Origin: an uncultured Collinsella sp.
GTDB taxonomy: Bacteria > Actinomycetota > Coriobacteriia > Coriobacteriales > Coriobacteriaceae
Direction of reading: 5' to 3'
Assembly (NCBI GenBank): GCA_937925715.1
Contig: CALAMG010000009.1
Location: 49,721-113,720, forward strand
DNA: 64,000 nt
Below are positions 1 to 8,135 of this stretch, in pieces. The notes below the pieces were generated by a model. It saw nothing but the letters and a program-made list of their open reading frames with translations. It searched no databases and was not told the origin of the DNA. The position numbers were made by a program, and so were the translations under genes. Each line of letters opens with the position of its first letter. Position 1 is the stretch's first letter.

Positions 1-648
1 CAACGCCGATCGATAGGCATCGGCGAGTGCCGAGGTATCGGCCTGGCCGCGCGCCACGCGCACGTCGTCCATACCGCCCGGCAGCTGGCTCGACAGCTCC
101 AGCAGCTCGCGCACCAGGCCCTTGATGGTGGTGCCGGCGCCAAAGGGGCCGCCCTCGCCCGCCATGGGATACCAGGCGTAGAGGGCCTTGAGCGATGCCG
201 CGAGCTCGGGGGCGGCATCGGGCGCCGTCGCGCGGGCCAGCACATGCTCAACAGCCTGGTCCATGAGCTCGTCGGTATCGGTGAGCACCGTGAACTCGGG
301 GTCGATGCCCAGCTCCAGCGCGTGCGCGCGCAGGATACGCGAGCACATGCCGTGAATAGTCGAAATCCACGCGTCGTCGACGGTCAGTGCTTCCTCGTCC
401 ATGCCCTCGTCGATAAGCGCACGGCGCACGCGGTCGCGAATCTCGGCCGCCGCATCTTTGGTAAAGGTAATGGCGAGCACCTGGTCCAGATGCTCAACGA
501 ACGGACCGGATTCGGGCGAGAGCGCATAGACGATGCGGCGCGTGAGGGTAAAGGTCTTACCCGAACCGGCGCCCGCCGAGACAAACAGCGGGCGGTCGAG
601 CGTTTTGACAATCTGCAGCTGTTGCGGCATCAAAGTCGAAAGATCCAT
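1..648 (-). CDS. UvrD/AddA-type helicase-nuclease, N-terminal part (cut by window edge)
   Basis: This is the first 216 codons of a superfamily 1 helicase, read leftward and running off the window. The N-terminus shows the Q-motif region (PQQLQIVKTL), a Walker A motif (SAGAGSGKT), helicase motif Ia (AITFTKDAAAEIRDR) and a WISTIHGMCSRIL stretch, all typical of UvrD/RecB/AddA proteins. The ATG lies three bases after the stop of the AddB-like gene, so the two are translationally close and probably form one operon, as addB-addA do elsewhere. In that family the complex unwinds and resects double-strand breaks for RecA loading. The nuclease domain expected at the C-terminus is outside the window, so AddA rather than a plain UvrD is inferred from the neighbour. 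Confidence 0.88.
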   Translation of the reverse strand, partial: MDLSTLMPQQLQIVKTLDRPLFVSAGAGSGKTFTLTRRIVYALSPESGPFVEHLDQVLAITFTKDAAAEIRDRVRRALIDEGMDEEALTVDDAWISTIHGMCSRILRAHALELGIDPEFTVLTDTDELMDQAVEHVLARATAPDAAPELAASLKALYAWYPMAGEGGPFGAGTTIKGLVRELLELSSQLPGGMDDVRVARGQADTSALADAYRSAL

Positions 649-651
649 GGT

Positions 652-3600
652 CTACACGTCCCTCCTTACAAACGTTCCTTCGTGGTTATACGAGCAGCGC
701 GCATGCGCGGCCTGAGCCGACGCCGGGTCGACGGCGGCAACGTTGCCCGCCTCGAGCTCGCGCAGGCGCTCGGCGATGCCGGCCTCCACGCGATCGAGCA
801 GGGCATCGAAGTCCATGCTGCCGCCCTCGCCCGGGAAGCCCTTCTTGAGGCCCGGGATGCGACCGTCACCGCGCTCTTCCTCGAGCAACTCGGCGCTCGC
901 CGCGCCGCGCAGCGCGGGCTTGCCGCCCTTGGTCGAAAAATAGAGCGCTGCACGGGTATCCAAGCCCAGTGCCCGACGCATGGCCTGCGCGTAGATGAGC
1001 GTTTGGGTATGGGGCGGCAGCCAGCGCGGGTCTTCGATGGGAGCCTCGCCCGTCTCCTCGTCACGCACCGTGGGGTCGGCAAGCTTAAACTCCTCGACAC
1101 CCGAACGATGCTTGTAGTCGATTACCACGGCGCGATTCTCGGCATCCACATCTACGCGGTCGATGCGCCCGCCGAGCGGCCAACCGGCATACTCGACCTG
1201 GAGCTCGTTGAACGCAAACTCCAGGTAGCGCGGGGCAAAGGGGGCAAGTGCCTCGGACTCGTAGGCAAGCACGCCCTCCAGCTGCGGCAAGATCTCGGCC
1301 ACCTGGCGCTCCTCCACCGCAGAGAGCGGCACCAGCGGGCCCTCCGTGCCGCGCTTGCCGGCGTGCTCGGCCAACGTCTCGTCAAAGACCTCGTGCAGCA
1401 GCTCCTGTGCACGCGGCAGATTCTCGGGCGTCACGCGCTCCATGCCTTCTTGGGGCAGACGGGCATGCAGGTGTTCCAGCACGTCGTGGACGAAGTTGCC
1501 CTTCTCCATGTTGCCAAAATCCGCGTCGATAGACTGGGGCTTGACGCGATACGAGACAAACCAGCACAGCGGGCAGGTGGAATAGGCCTCGATCTGCGAG
1601 GCGGACGTCAGGCGCGGCACGAGCGGCGCATTCTCGTCCTCGCCATCGCGGCGGCGCAGGACCAGGTACGGCACGGCCGCCTCGCTCAAATGCTGAGGAG
1701 CCTCGCACGCGACGCGCTTGCACTCGATGCCCTCGCCGGCCGCTGGATCAAAATCGGCGACGATACCGCCCTCGCCCACGCATGTCACCTGGGCGGCGCC
1801 GGCAGCCTCGGCGTGCGCCCGCAGCTCGGTCCACACGGCAGCCGGGTAGCACTCGCGTGCCTGGCGATCGTGCGTCACGCGGGCGAGCACAACGGGGCCG
1901 TGCGCCGCCTGCATCGCGCGGCCAAAGCGCACGCGCAGCAGGGCCGCGGGCTCAAGCGTCACACCGCTGCGATCTAACTCTGCCGTCAGCGTAGCCAGCG
2001 GTCCCTCTTCGTGCGAAAGCGGATAACTGTCCAGGTCGACATCGGCAAACAGCACGGCATCGTAGCTGGCGGGGCGCAGGGCTGCCGCATCGGCAAGCGA
2101 CGCAAAGCGCACCTGGGCGCGCGGCGTGCGGTCGACCTCGTAGGTCCCGTAATCGTATGCGGTGCTGCGCTTGTCCACCTTGGTACGAACGCCGTCGAGC
2201 ACGGGCACGGTCGCCGCCTGCGACACGTCGAGCGAGCGGGCGTCGTTCATAAGGATGTCGATGGCATGTCGCAGCAGGGCGGTCTCCGCCTGGCGACGAG
2301 CCTGACCGTCAAGGCCTCCAAGGGCGCGATCGGGCAACGCCTCGGCGACGGCGAGCATTGCCTTGAGCGCCGTCACGGGTTTGTCGCGCCACAGCGCTTG
2401 GAACACGTCCGAGACCACGCACGGCACGTTCTTAAACCAGTTATCATCACTGGCGGCTTTGCGCGTACCCCTCACCTGGCCCTGTACGCTCTGCAGCAGG
2501 CTCTTGACGGCCGTGGTGGTCTTGCCGCGCGACAGGCGCATGTTCTTGTCGAAGGTGCGCGCGCTGGCAGCATCGGCACCCGAAAGCGGACTGTAAATCC
2601 AGTCGGTAAGCTCCGGCGCGGGCCACCACTCGGTCTTGGAGGCGGTGCCCTCGTCGGCGGCCTTCATGCGCTCGATCAGATTGGCGAGCGCCGTGAACTG
2701 CCTGCCCGCGATGGATTGGGAAAACGCCGTGAACTCGGTTGTCTCAGCAGCAATGTGACGAGCCGCCAAACGGGCAGCGAGTTCGCCAAACAGCTGGGGC
2801 GCCCGGGCAGACACCACGAGCACGCGCACGGGGTCGGCAGACGCCGCGATACCGCCGTCGAACGCGGCGTCCTCACACGTTTTTACCAGCTCATCGATTG
2901 CATCCACATAGGCGTGGGCACGGGCGTGAGGGCCGGCAACCTCTATAAAGGCAGGCTGAGCGGCGGACTTGAAGGCAGTCTGGGGCGCGGCGGCACCCTC
3001 CCCCAGCGGCGCGGCCTCAAACAGCACACCGCGGGCATCAAAGGCAGCAGCCAGGTCCTCGCGCATTGCCGCCTGCTCGCGGGCAAGCAGCACAACGACC
3101 TCTCCCCCGTTGTTTGCCACGGCGGACAGCAACTCGAGCAGGCCGTGCGTAAACGACGTGACGCCGCGCACACATACCGCGCGGGCGCACGCCGGTAGGC
3201 TGTCGGCCAAAGCGTCGGCCATAAGGTCAGCAGCCTCGCAGGACTCGACCATGCCTCGACGGTCCAAGCCGCTCGCATAGGCACTCAACAGCTCGAACAC
3301 GCGAGCCTCGGCGTCGCTCTTGGGATCGGGCCGGCAATTGTTGGCACGGCATCGCTCGGCCGTCGTTCCCGCTACGCCCGACAGCACATCGCGGGCCATG
3401 CGCGCGAGCATGCGCACCGTACCCTGACTGCGCGAAAGCGGCTGCAGGTCGGCATCGTCGCGACGGGCGATCATGTCCGAGAACAGCATCTGGCGCTGCA
3501 TGTTGTCGACGAAGCTGCGGCCATCGCCCATAAGCTCCCACAGCGAGCGGAGCCACGACGCTGGGGTTTTGTAGTCAACGCCCAGCGAGGCGCCAGCAAC

Positions 3601-3750
3601 CGCAGCATCGTGACGGCACACGTCGAGCTCGGCAAACGAGGGCGCCAGCAATACAGCACGCCCGTGGCGGGCAACCAGGTCGGCGAGCAACGCCGCCTCG
3701 GCATCGCTCAAGTCCGTACCGGTATTGGTGGTATAGATTCGAACAGGCAT
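652..3750 (-). CDS. AddB-like PD-(D/E)XK nuclease/inactivated helicase
   Basis: A 1032-residue protein upstream of the AddA-like gene. The C-terminal third carries a RecB-type nuclease domain: a QIEAYSTCPLCWF entry motif near residue 725, a GNFVHDVLEHL helix, and the catalytic strand VVIDYKHR near residue 877, where the D and K fit the PD-(D/E)XK active site. No Walker A motif is seen at the N-terminus, as expected for AddB, whose helicase fold is degenerate. The four-cysteine iron-sulphur clamp of Bacillus AddB is not obvious. Only CPLC and a single late cysteine are present, so the cluster may be absent. Role inferred: double-strand break resection with the downstream AddA partner. Confidence 0.85.
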   Translation of the reverse strand: MPVRIYTTNTGTDLSDAEAALLADLVARHGRAVLLAPSFAELDVCRHDAAVAGASLGVDYKTPASWLRSLWELMGDGRSFVDNMQRQMLFSDMIARRDDADLQPLSRSQGTVRMLARMARDVLSGVAGTTAERCRANNCRPDPKSDAEARVFELLSAYASGLDRRGMVESCEAADLMADALADSLPACARAVCVRGVTSFTHGLLELLSAVANNGGEVVVLLAREQAAMREDLAAAFDARGVLFEAAPLGEGAAAPQTAFKSAAQPAFIEVAGPHARAHAYVDAIDELVKTCEDAAFDGGIAASADPVRVLVVSARAPQLFGELAARLAARHIAAETTEFTAFSQSIAGRQFTALANLIERMKAADEGTASKTEWWPAPELTDWIYSPLSGADAASARTFDKNMRLSRGKTTTAVKSLLQSVQGQVRGTRKAASDDNWFKNVPCVVSDVFQALWRDKPVTALKAMLAVAEALPDRALGGLDGQARRQAETALLRHAIDILMNDARSLDVSQAATVPVLDGVRTKVDKRSTAYDYGTYEVDRTPRAQVRFASLADAAALRPASYDAVLFADVDLDSYPLSHEEGPLATLTAELDRSGVTLEPAALLRVRFGRAMQAAHGPVVLARVTHDRQARECYPAAVWTELRAHAEAAGAAQVTCVGEGGIVADFDPAAGEGIECKRVACEAPQHLSEAAVPYLVLRRRDGEDENAPLVPRLTSASQIEAYSTCPLCWFVSYRVKPQSIDADFGNMEKGNFVHDVLEHLHARLPQEGMERVTPENLPRAQELLHEVFDETLAEHAGKRGTEGPLVPLSAVEERQVAEILPQLEGVLAYESEALAPFAPRYLEFAFNELQVEYAGWPLGGRIDRVDVDAENRAVVIDYKHRSGVEEFKLADPTVRDEETGEAPIEDPRWLPPHTQTLIYAQAMRRALGLDTRAALYFSTKGGKPALRGAASAELLEEERGDGRIPGLKKGFPGEGGSMDFDALLDRVEAGIAERLRELEAGNVAAVDPASAQAAHARCSYNHEGTFVRRDV

Positions 3751-3832
3751 GGTCCTCCACTCAAACCGTTCGCAATAATCAATGCATCCATCCTACCCGC
3801 CCACGCGGACAGATTTGCCCCACGCCAACAGA

Positions 3833-3920
3833 TTTGATCCCTTGGGGACGGAGGAAAACGGATCAACGAGGGGGTCAGTCTAACCCGGTGATCCGTTTCC
3901 CCCGTCCCCGAGGGATCAAA
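3833..3920. repeat. Long palindromic repeat of the GGGGACGGAGGAAAACGGATCA type
   Basis: The left arm at about 3833-3865 and the right arm at about 3889-3920 are near-perfect inverted copies, each containing TGATCC, the GGGGACGG/CCGTCCCC block and GATCAAA. About 23 bases separate them. One half of the same motif recurs at 19691-19716. It abuts the yerC terminator and resembles a REP-type bacterial palindrome. Confidence 0.75.
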
Positions 3921-3943
3921 AAACCGCCCCCGAAGGGACGGTT
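3917..3943 (-). terminator. Rho-independent terminator of yerC-like gene
   Basis: On the minus strand AACCGTCCC and GGGGCGGTT pair around a TTCG tetraloop and are followed by a run of T. It lies about 26 bases past the stop of the YerC/TrpR-like gene. Confidence 0.85.
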
Positions 3944-3969
3944 CTGCGCAATTTATTTTTGCCGCTGGC

Positions 3970-4269
3970 CTACTCGCCATCCTCCAGTTTGATGAGGATC
4001 TTGCGATAGCCGCCGTACTCGCCGTTGAGCGCCTTGGACACGCGGCTCACCGTGGTGGACGAAGCGCCGGTGCGGGCCTGAACCTCAACATAGGGCTCGC
4101 CCTCATCCAGATAGCGCGCGACCTGCAGGCGCTGAGAAAGATCGCAAATCTCGCGCGGCGTGCAGATATCGGTTAAAAACGCCTGGATATCGTTCTCGTC
4201 ATCCAAAAGGCTAAATGCGTGGACCAGCTGCTTGACATCAGGCTTGTCAAACATGTTCTCGATATTCAT
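3970..4269 (-). CDS. YerC/YecD family TrpR-like transcriptional regulator
   Basis: A 99-residue protein matching the YerC/YecD family of small TrpR-related repressors. The core reads ICDLSQRLQVARYLDEGEPY, followed by a helix-turn-helix TGASSTTVSRVSKALN and a GEYGGY turn, features shared by the whole family. Length is normal. In Firmicutes the family often sits beside pcrA, and here it lies upstream of the AddAB-like pair, but a terminator separates them, so it is probably its own transcript. The regulon and ligand are not known from the sequence. Confidence 0.9.
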   Translation of the reverse strand: MNIENMFDKPDVKQLVHAFSLLDDENDIQAFLTDICTPREICDLSQRLQVARYLDEGEPYVEVQARTGASSTTVSRVSKALNGEYGGYRKILIKLEDGE

Positions 4270-4593
4270 CGATCACCGCCAAACCCGCCATAAGGCATCG
4301 AAGTTGATACTGACATCGGGCATCGTTCGCCCGTAATATGCAATAAAACTATGCATGGGCTATTTGCCCGTAGCAGTGTAGCACACCACCAAACTAAAGT
4401 GACAAGACTCTCTGTCAGCGGCACGTTTTTCAGGACGAACGCCGTTTAGAAACCGAATGCGCACGTAAGCTCCACGAATATTTGAGACAATGGGCGCCCA
4501 AACACCGCGGCGCGCCCGCGCAACCATCCAAGTCGCCGCCGCAAGCCGCTTCACGCGACGCCAGCAACCCCGGCGCAAGAAAGGATTCACGCC
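4270..4593. other. Divergent intergenic region
   Basis: 324 bases between the divergent YerC-like and holin-like genes. It must carry both promoters. AT-rich patches occur around 4330-4400. No RNA gene or strong repeat was seen. Confidence 0.5.
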
Positions 4594-4959
4594 ATGCGCT
4601 TTATGCTTAACTGGCTCTTCACCTCGATCGCCATCGCGGTCGCCACGTTCCTCGTCCCCGGCATCCAACCCTTCGGTTTTGCCGAGGCCTGGGTCTGCTT
4701 TGCCTTTGTGGGACTGTTCCTCAACATCGTCGATTCGTTCGTCAAACCGTTCCTCACGGTCATCTCACTGCCGCTCACGATCATTACGCTCGGCATTTTC
4801 CAGCTCGTGCTCAACAGCTTTATGCTGGAGCTCGCCAGCTACCTGTCGGTCAACCTGTTGGGCGTCGGCATCTCCATCGCCGGCTTTGGCTCGGCCTTTA
4901 TGGGCAGCATCCTAGTGTCCATCATGCGCAGCATCCTCGATAGTATTGCCGAAGAGTAG
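4594..4959 (+). CDS. Phage-holin-4 family (YvlD-like) membrane protein
   Basis: A 121-residue, very hydrophobic protein with about four membrane segments. The pattern WLFTSIAIAVATFLVPGI, then FVGLFLNIVDSFVKPFLTVISLPLTIITLG, is characteristic of Pfam Phage_holin_4_2/YvlD. Despite the name, chromosomal members are not part of prophages and no phage gene is nearby. In Bacillus subtilis the yvl genes belong to the envelope-stress response, but a role here is not shown. A strong terminator follows, so the gene is monocistronic. Confidence 0.87.
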   Translation: MRFMLNWLFTSIAIAVATFLVPGIQPFGFAEAWVCFAFVGLFLNIVDSFVKPFLTVISLPLTIITLGIFQLVLNSFMLELASYLSVNLLGVGISIAGFGSAFMGSILVSIMRSILDSIAEE

Positions 4960-4995
4960 AACGCCCCCGATACACAGACGCATCGGACCAAATCA

Positions 4996-5030
4996 AAGGC
5001 CGCCCATCGCAAAAATGGGCGGCCTTCTTA
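4996..5030 (+). terminator. Rho-independent terminator of holin-like gene
   Basis: AAGGCCGCCCAT and ATGGGCGGCCTT form a perfect 12-bp stem around CGCAAAA, followed by CTTATTT. It lies 37 bases after the holin-like stop. Confidence 0.92.
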
Positions 5031-5096
5031 TTTGCCAAGTCTCAGAGGGCAAGAAAATCTACCTTTTCCACCCCGTCCCCACATGGCAGGTGTGGG

Positions 5097-5525
5097 TTAG
5101 ATGACGTAGTCGTAGCCATGGTTGGGAGCGACAAGTTGATCGAGCGTCACACCGTCGAGGTAATCGTTGATGAGCTTGTCCAGGTTTTTCCACACGTCGA
5201 GCGTGGGGCACTCCTCAGATCGCGAGCAACCCTTGCAGTCGCCATCCAGGCAGGCGACCGGCGCCAGACTGCCCTCGGTCAGGCGCAGGATCTCGCCCAC
5301 CGTGTACTGCTCGGGCGGGCGCGTGAGCACGTAGCCGCCGCCCTTGCCGCGCATGCCCGAGAGCATATTGGCGCGCACGAGCGTAGCCAGAATATTCTCG
5401 AGGTACTTCTCCGAAATCCCCTGTCGCGCCGCGATCTCTTTGAGCGGGATGCGACCGGCCGCCTGGTGCTCGGCCAGATCGACCATAACGCGCAGGGCGT
5501 ACCTGCCCTTAGTAGAAACCAACAT
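5097..5525 (-). CDS. Rrf2 family regulator (CymR/IscR-like)
   Basis: A 142-residue Rrf2 protein. The N-terminal winged helix (MLVSTKGRYALRVMVDLA, GISEKYLENIL, RGKGGGYVLTRP) is intact, and cysteines 92, 97, 100 and 106 are suitably placed to bind an iron-sulphur cluster or sense redox state. It is transcribed divergently from cysK across a 250-base shared region. That arrangement, known for CymR and related cysteine regulators, suggests it controls cysK in response to cysteine or iron-sulphur status. Whether it is functionally CymR-like (binding CysK) or IscR-like cannot be decided from sequence. Confidence 0.9.
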   Translation of the reverse strand: MLVSTKGRYALRVMVDLAEHQAAGRIPLKEIAARQGISEKYLENILATLVRANMLSGMRGKGGGYVLTRPPEQYTVGEILRLTEGSLAPVACLDGDCKGCSRSEECPTLDVWKNLDKLINDYLDGVTLDQLVAPNHGYDYVI

Positions 5526-5681
5526 ATATAGTGCTGCCTTTCGGTCTTTTAGTCCGTTGAAATTCTAGCCGAAAAATTGGCTTTGGAAATACCCGTTCCG
5601 GTCAAGATGGTTAATCGACTCGTAATAATCTTCTATTTCCTATTGCATTACTAGGCTTTAGTGTCTACTATGCTTGCCAAC

Positions 5682-5719
5682 AGCTAAACGAACAACCTAT
5701 AAGGTTTATGGGTTTAGCT
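5682..5719. promoter_or_regulatory. Inverted repeat in the Rrf2-cysK control region
   Basis: AGCTAAAC at 5682-5689 and GTTTAGCT at 5712-5719 are perfect inverted copies. A second small palindrome, AACCTATAAGGTT, lies inside. The position, 60 bases before the cysK start in the divergent region, fits an operator for the Rrf2 protein or a leader hairpin. Which of these it is cannot be told. Confidence 0.5.
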
Positions 5720-5778
5720 GCTAGACACGCCGTAAAACCACACGGCAACCAGCAACTTGTACACTTTGGAGGTTCACC

Positions 5779-6717
5779 ATGAGCAAGGTTTACACGTCCA
5801 TCGATCAGCTTATCGGCCACACCCCGCTTCTGGAGCTCACCCACTTTGAGGCCGACGAGGACCTCAAGGCTCGCGTGCTCGTCAAACTGGAATACTTCAA
5901 CCCCGCCGGATCCGTTAAAGACCGCGTCGCCAAGAACATGATTGACGAGGCCGAGAAGGCAGGCAAGCTCGTGCGCGGCGGCGACTACACCATCATCGAG
6001 CCCACGAGCGGCAACACCGGCGTCGGCATCGCCTCTGTGGCCGCCGCCCGCGGCTACAAGGTGATCATCACCATGCCCGAGACCATGTCCGTCGAGCGCC
6101 GCAAGCTGATGCAGGCATACGGTGCGCAGCTCGTGCTCACCGACGGCTCCAAGGGCATGAAGGGCGCTATCGCCAAGGCCGAGGAGCTGCAGAAGGAGAC
6201 TCCCAACAGCATCATCGCCGGCCAGTTTGTGAACCCCGCGAACCCCGCCATCCACAAGGCCACAACCGGCCCCGAGATCTGGGACGACACCGACGGCAAG
6301 GTCGACATCTTCGTCGCCGGCGTTGGCACCGGTGGTACCGTGACCGGCGTGGGCGAGTTCCTCAAGGAGCAGAACCCCGAGATTAAGGTTGTCGCCGTCG
6401 AGCCCGCCACCTCCCCGGTGCTCTCTAAGGGCCAGGCCGGCCCGCACAAGATCCAGGGTATCGGCGCCGGCTTTGTGCCCGACGTCCTCGATACCCAGGT
6501 CTATGACGAGATCATCCCCGTCGAGAACGACGACGCCTTTGCCACCGGCCGCGCCGTGGGCCACAAGGAGGGCGTGCTCGTGGGCATTTCGTCCGGCGCC
6601 GCCGTGTGGGCCGCACTGCAGCTGGCCAAGCGCCCCGAGAACGAGGGCAAGACCATCGTTGCGCTGCTCGCCGACACCGGTGAGCGCTACCTGTCCACGG
6701 CGCTCTTCCAGGACTAA
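5779..6717 (+). CDS. cysK: Cysteine synthase A (O-acetylserine sulfhydrylase)
   Basis: A 312-residue PLP enzyme that makes cysteine from O-acetylserine and sulphide in the cytosol. The PLP lysine is K47 in NPAGSVKDR. The TSGNTG substrate loop and the GTGGTVTG phosphate-binding loop are present, and length is normal. A good AGGAGG-like site (TTTGGAGGTTCACC) precedes the ATG. The divergent Rrf2 gene and the inverted repeat upstream suggest cysteine-responsive control. No serine acetyltransferase gene is adjacent. Confidence 0.97.
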   Translation: MSKVYTSIDQLIGHTPLLELTHFEADEDLKARVLVKLEYFNPAGSVKDRVAKNMIDEAEKAGKLVRGGDYTIIEPTSGNTGVGIASVAAARGYKVIITMPETMSVERRKLMQAYGAQLVLTDGSKGMKGAIAKAEELQKETPNSIIAGQFVNPANPAIHKATTGPEIWDDTDGKVDIFVAGVGTGGTVTGVGEFLKEQNPEIKVVAVEPATSPVLSKGQAGPHKIQGIGAGFVPDVLDTQVYDEIIPVENDDAFATGRAVGHKEGVLVGISSGAAVWAALQLAKRPENEGKTIVALLADTGERYLSTALFQD

Positions 6718-6817
6718 GGGCCCGTCACTTGTCGATAGGCCCAAGGCACGCCGGTCTACCCTCTCTTCTGGCCGCCTGAGCCCATCTCGTTAGGGTGTCC
6801 CACACGACGCCCGAACT

Positions 6818-6826
6818 TGCTACAAT
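6818..6826 (+). promoter_or_regulatory. Extended -10 promoter element upstream of mnmA
   Basis: TGCTACAAT has the TGN extension and a near-consensus -10 hexamer. Transcription would start at about 6833, essentially at the foot of the following terminator-like hairpin. Confidence 0.5.
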
Positions 6827-6830
6827 GTCT

Positions 6831-6869
6831 GCGGCGCGGAACCAGCCTCCCGCGCCGCTTTTCTTTTTT
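6831..6869 (+). terminator. Intrinsic terminator between cysK and mnmA
   Basis: GCGGCGCGG and CCGCGCCGC form a perfect 9-bp stem with a 10-base loop, followed by TTTTCTTTTTT. It lies 113 bases after the cysK stop and 30 bases before the mnmA start. It may end the cysK transcript, or act as an attenuator if mnmA starts at the promoter just upstream. Confidence 0.9.
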
Positions 6870-6898
6870 GGCCACATGCCACCAAGGAGAACCTCCCC

Positions 6899-7999
6899 AT
6901 GCACAACAAGCGCGTGCTCGTCGCCATGAGCGGCGGCGTCGATTCCAGCGTGACCGCGTACCTGCTCAAAAGCCAGGGCTACGAATGCGTCGGTGCCACC
7001 ATGCGCCTCACCTGCCCCGCACCCGACCCCGCCACGGGCATGAGTAAGGTCGGCCGCGACATCGCCGACGCGAAGGCGGTCGCCGAGCGTCTGGGGATAC
7101 CCCATCATGTGCTCGACCTGCAGCAGACCTTCGACCGCAGTGTTATCGAGCGCTTTGTGAACGCCTACCAGGAGGGGCTGACGCCCAACCCGTGCATTAT
7201 CTGCAACCGCCACATTAAGTTTGGCGCACTGCTCGATGCGGCGCTGGACATGGGCTGCGACTACATCGCAACGGGACATTACGCCAAAACAAGCCAGGCG
7301 GCAGACGGCACCTGGCAGCTACATCGCGGCGAGGACCCCAAAAAGGACCAAAGCTACTTTTTGTATTCACTTACGCAGGAGCGCCTGGCGCACACGATCT
7401 TTCCGCTGGCTGGCCTGGACAAAGAGCGCGACGTGCGCCGCATAGCCGCCGAGCAGGGCTTTACCAACGCCCAGAAGGCCGAAAGCGAGGACATCTGCTT
7501 TATCGCGGACGGTGACTACGCAGGCTATATCGAGCGCCGCTGCGGACATGCCGCTGCAGCGGGCGACATTGTGTGGCGCGACGGCAGCGTGGTCGGGCAC
7601 CACAACGGCGCGCTGCGCTACACCATCGGCCAGCGCAAGGGCTTGGGCGTCGCGATGGCGCATCCCGTGTATGTGACGGGCGTCGATGCCGCCAACAACA
7701 CCGTGCATCTGGGCGAGGCCGAGGACCTAACGGCCACAGCGCTCACGGCCAACGACTGGATCTGGAGTGCCCCTGCCGACCGCATGAAGGCAGAGCTCAC
7801 GTCCGGTGGCATTCGCGTAGGTGCCAAGTACCGCTATCGTCAGAAAGACCAGGCAGCGACCCTTGCGCGCGGCGAAGACGGGCAAATGCTGCTAACTTTT
7901 GACGACCCGCAGCGCGCCATCGCCCCCGGCCAAGCCGTTGTAGTCTACCGCGGCGACATCGTCCTCGGCGGCGGCACGGTGACCGGCGCACTTAAGTAG
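6899..7999 (+). CDS. mnmA: tRNA-specific 2-thiouridylase MnmA
   Basis: A 366-residue enzyme that thiolates uridine 34 of the Lys, Glu and Gln tRNAs. The PP-loop SGGVDSS (residues 11-17) binds ATP. The catalytic cysteine pair lies in NPCIICNRHIKFG and in SEDICFIADGDY, and the GQRKGLG and LTFDDPQRAIAPGQAVVVY stretches complete the family pattern. Length is normal. The site AAGGAGA precedes the ATG. Sulphur is normally delivered by a cysteine desulphurase, which is not nearby, but the cysteine gene cysK is just upstream. Confidence 0.97.
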   Translation: MHNKRVLVAMSGGVDSSVTAYLLKSQGYECVGATMRLTCPAPDPATGMSKVGRDIADAKAVAERLGIPHHVLDLQQTFDRSVIERFVNAYQEGLTPNPCIICNRHIKFGALLDAALDMGCDYIATGHYAKTSQAADGTWQLHRGEDPKKDQSYFLYSLTQERLAHTIFPLAGLDKERDVRRIAAEQGFTNAQKAESEDICFIADGDYAGYIERRCGHAAAAGDIVWRDGSVVGHHNGALRYTIGQRKGLGVAMAHPVYVTGVDAANNTVHLGEAEDLTATALTANDWIWSAPADRMKAELTSGGIRVGAKYRYRQKDQAATLARGEDGQMLLTFDDPQRAIAPGQAVVVYRGDIVLGGGTVTGALK

Positions 8000-8015
8000 C
8001 CCCATCCCCTTCATA

Positions 8016-8082
8016 AATTGCGGTGAAATAGGGACTGTTTAAGCGTTTAAAACCGCCAAACAGACCCTATTTCACCGCAACT
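8016..8082. repeat. REP-like hairpin (TTGCGGTGAAATAGGG type)
   Basis: Arms of about 24 bases containing TTGCGGTGAAATAGGG and its inverse flank a short loop between the convergent mnmA and M42 peptidase genes. A second copy with the same outer arms lies at 56413-56479. Confidence 0.85.
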
Positions 8083-8135
8083 TAGAGAGGACGGCCTCGG
8101 TCGGTACTGCCGTATCAGCCGAGGCCGCTGCATCG

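Noticed and set aside
4594..4959. Holin-like gene taken as evidence of a prophage
   Set aside because: The family is named after phage holins, but chromosomal members are common, and no other phage gene is nearby.
5668..6744. 358-codon open frame antisense to cysK
   Set aside because: cysK on the plus strand has all catalytic motifs and a ribosome binding site. The antisense frame has no family signature.
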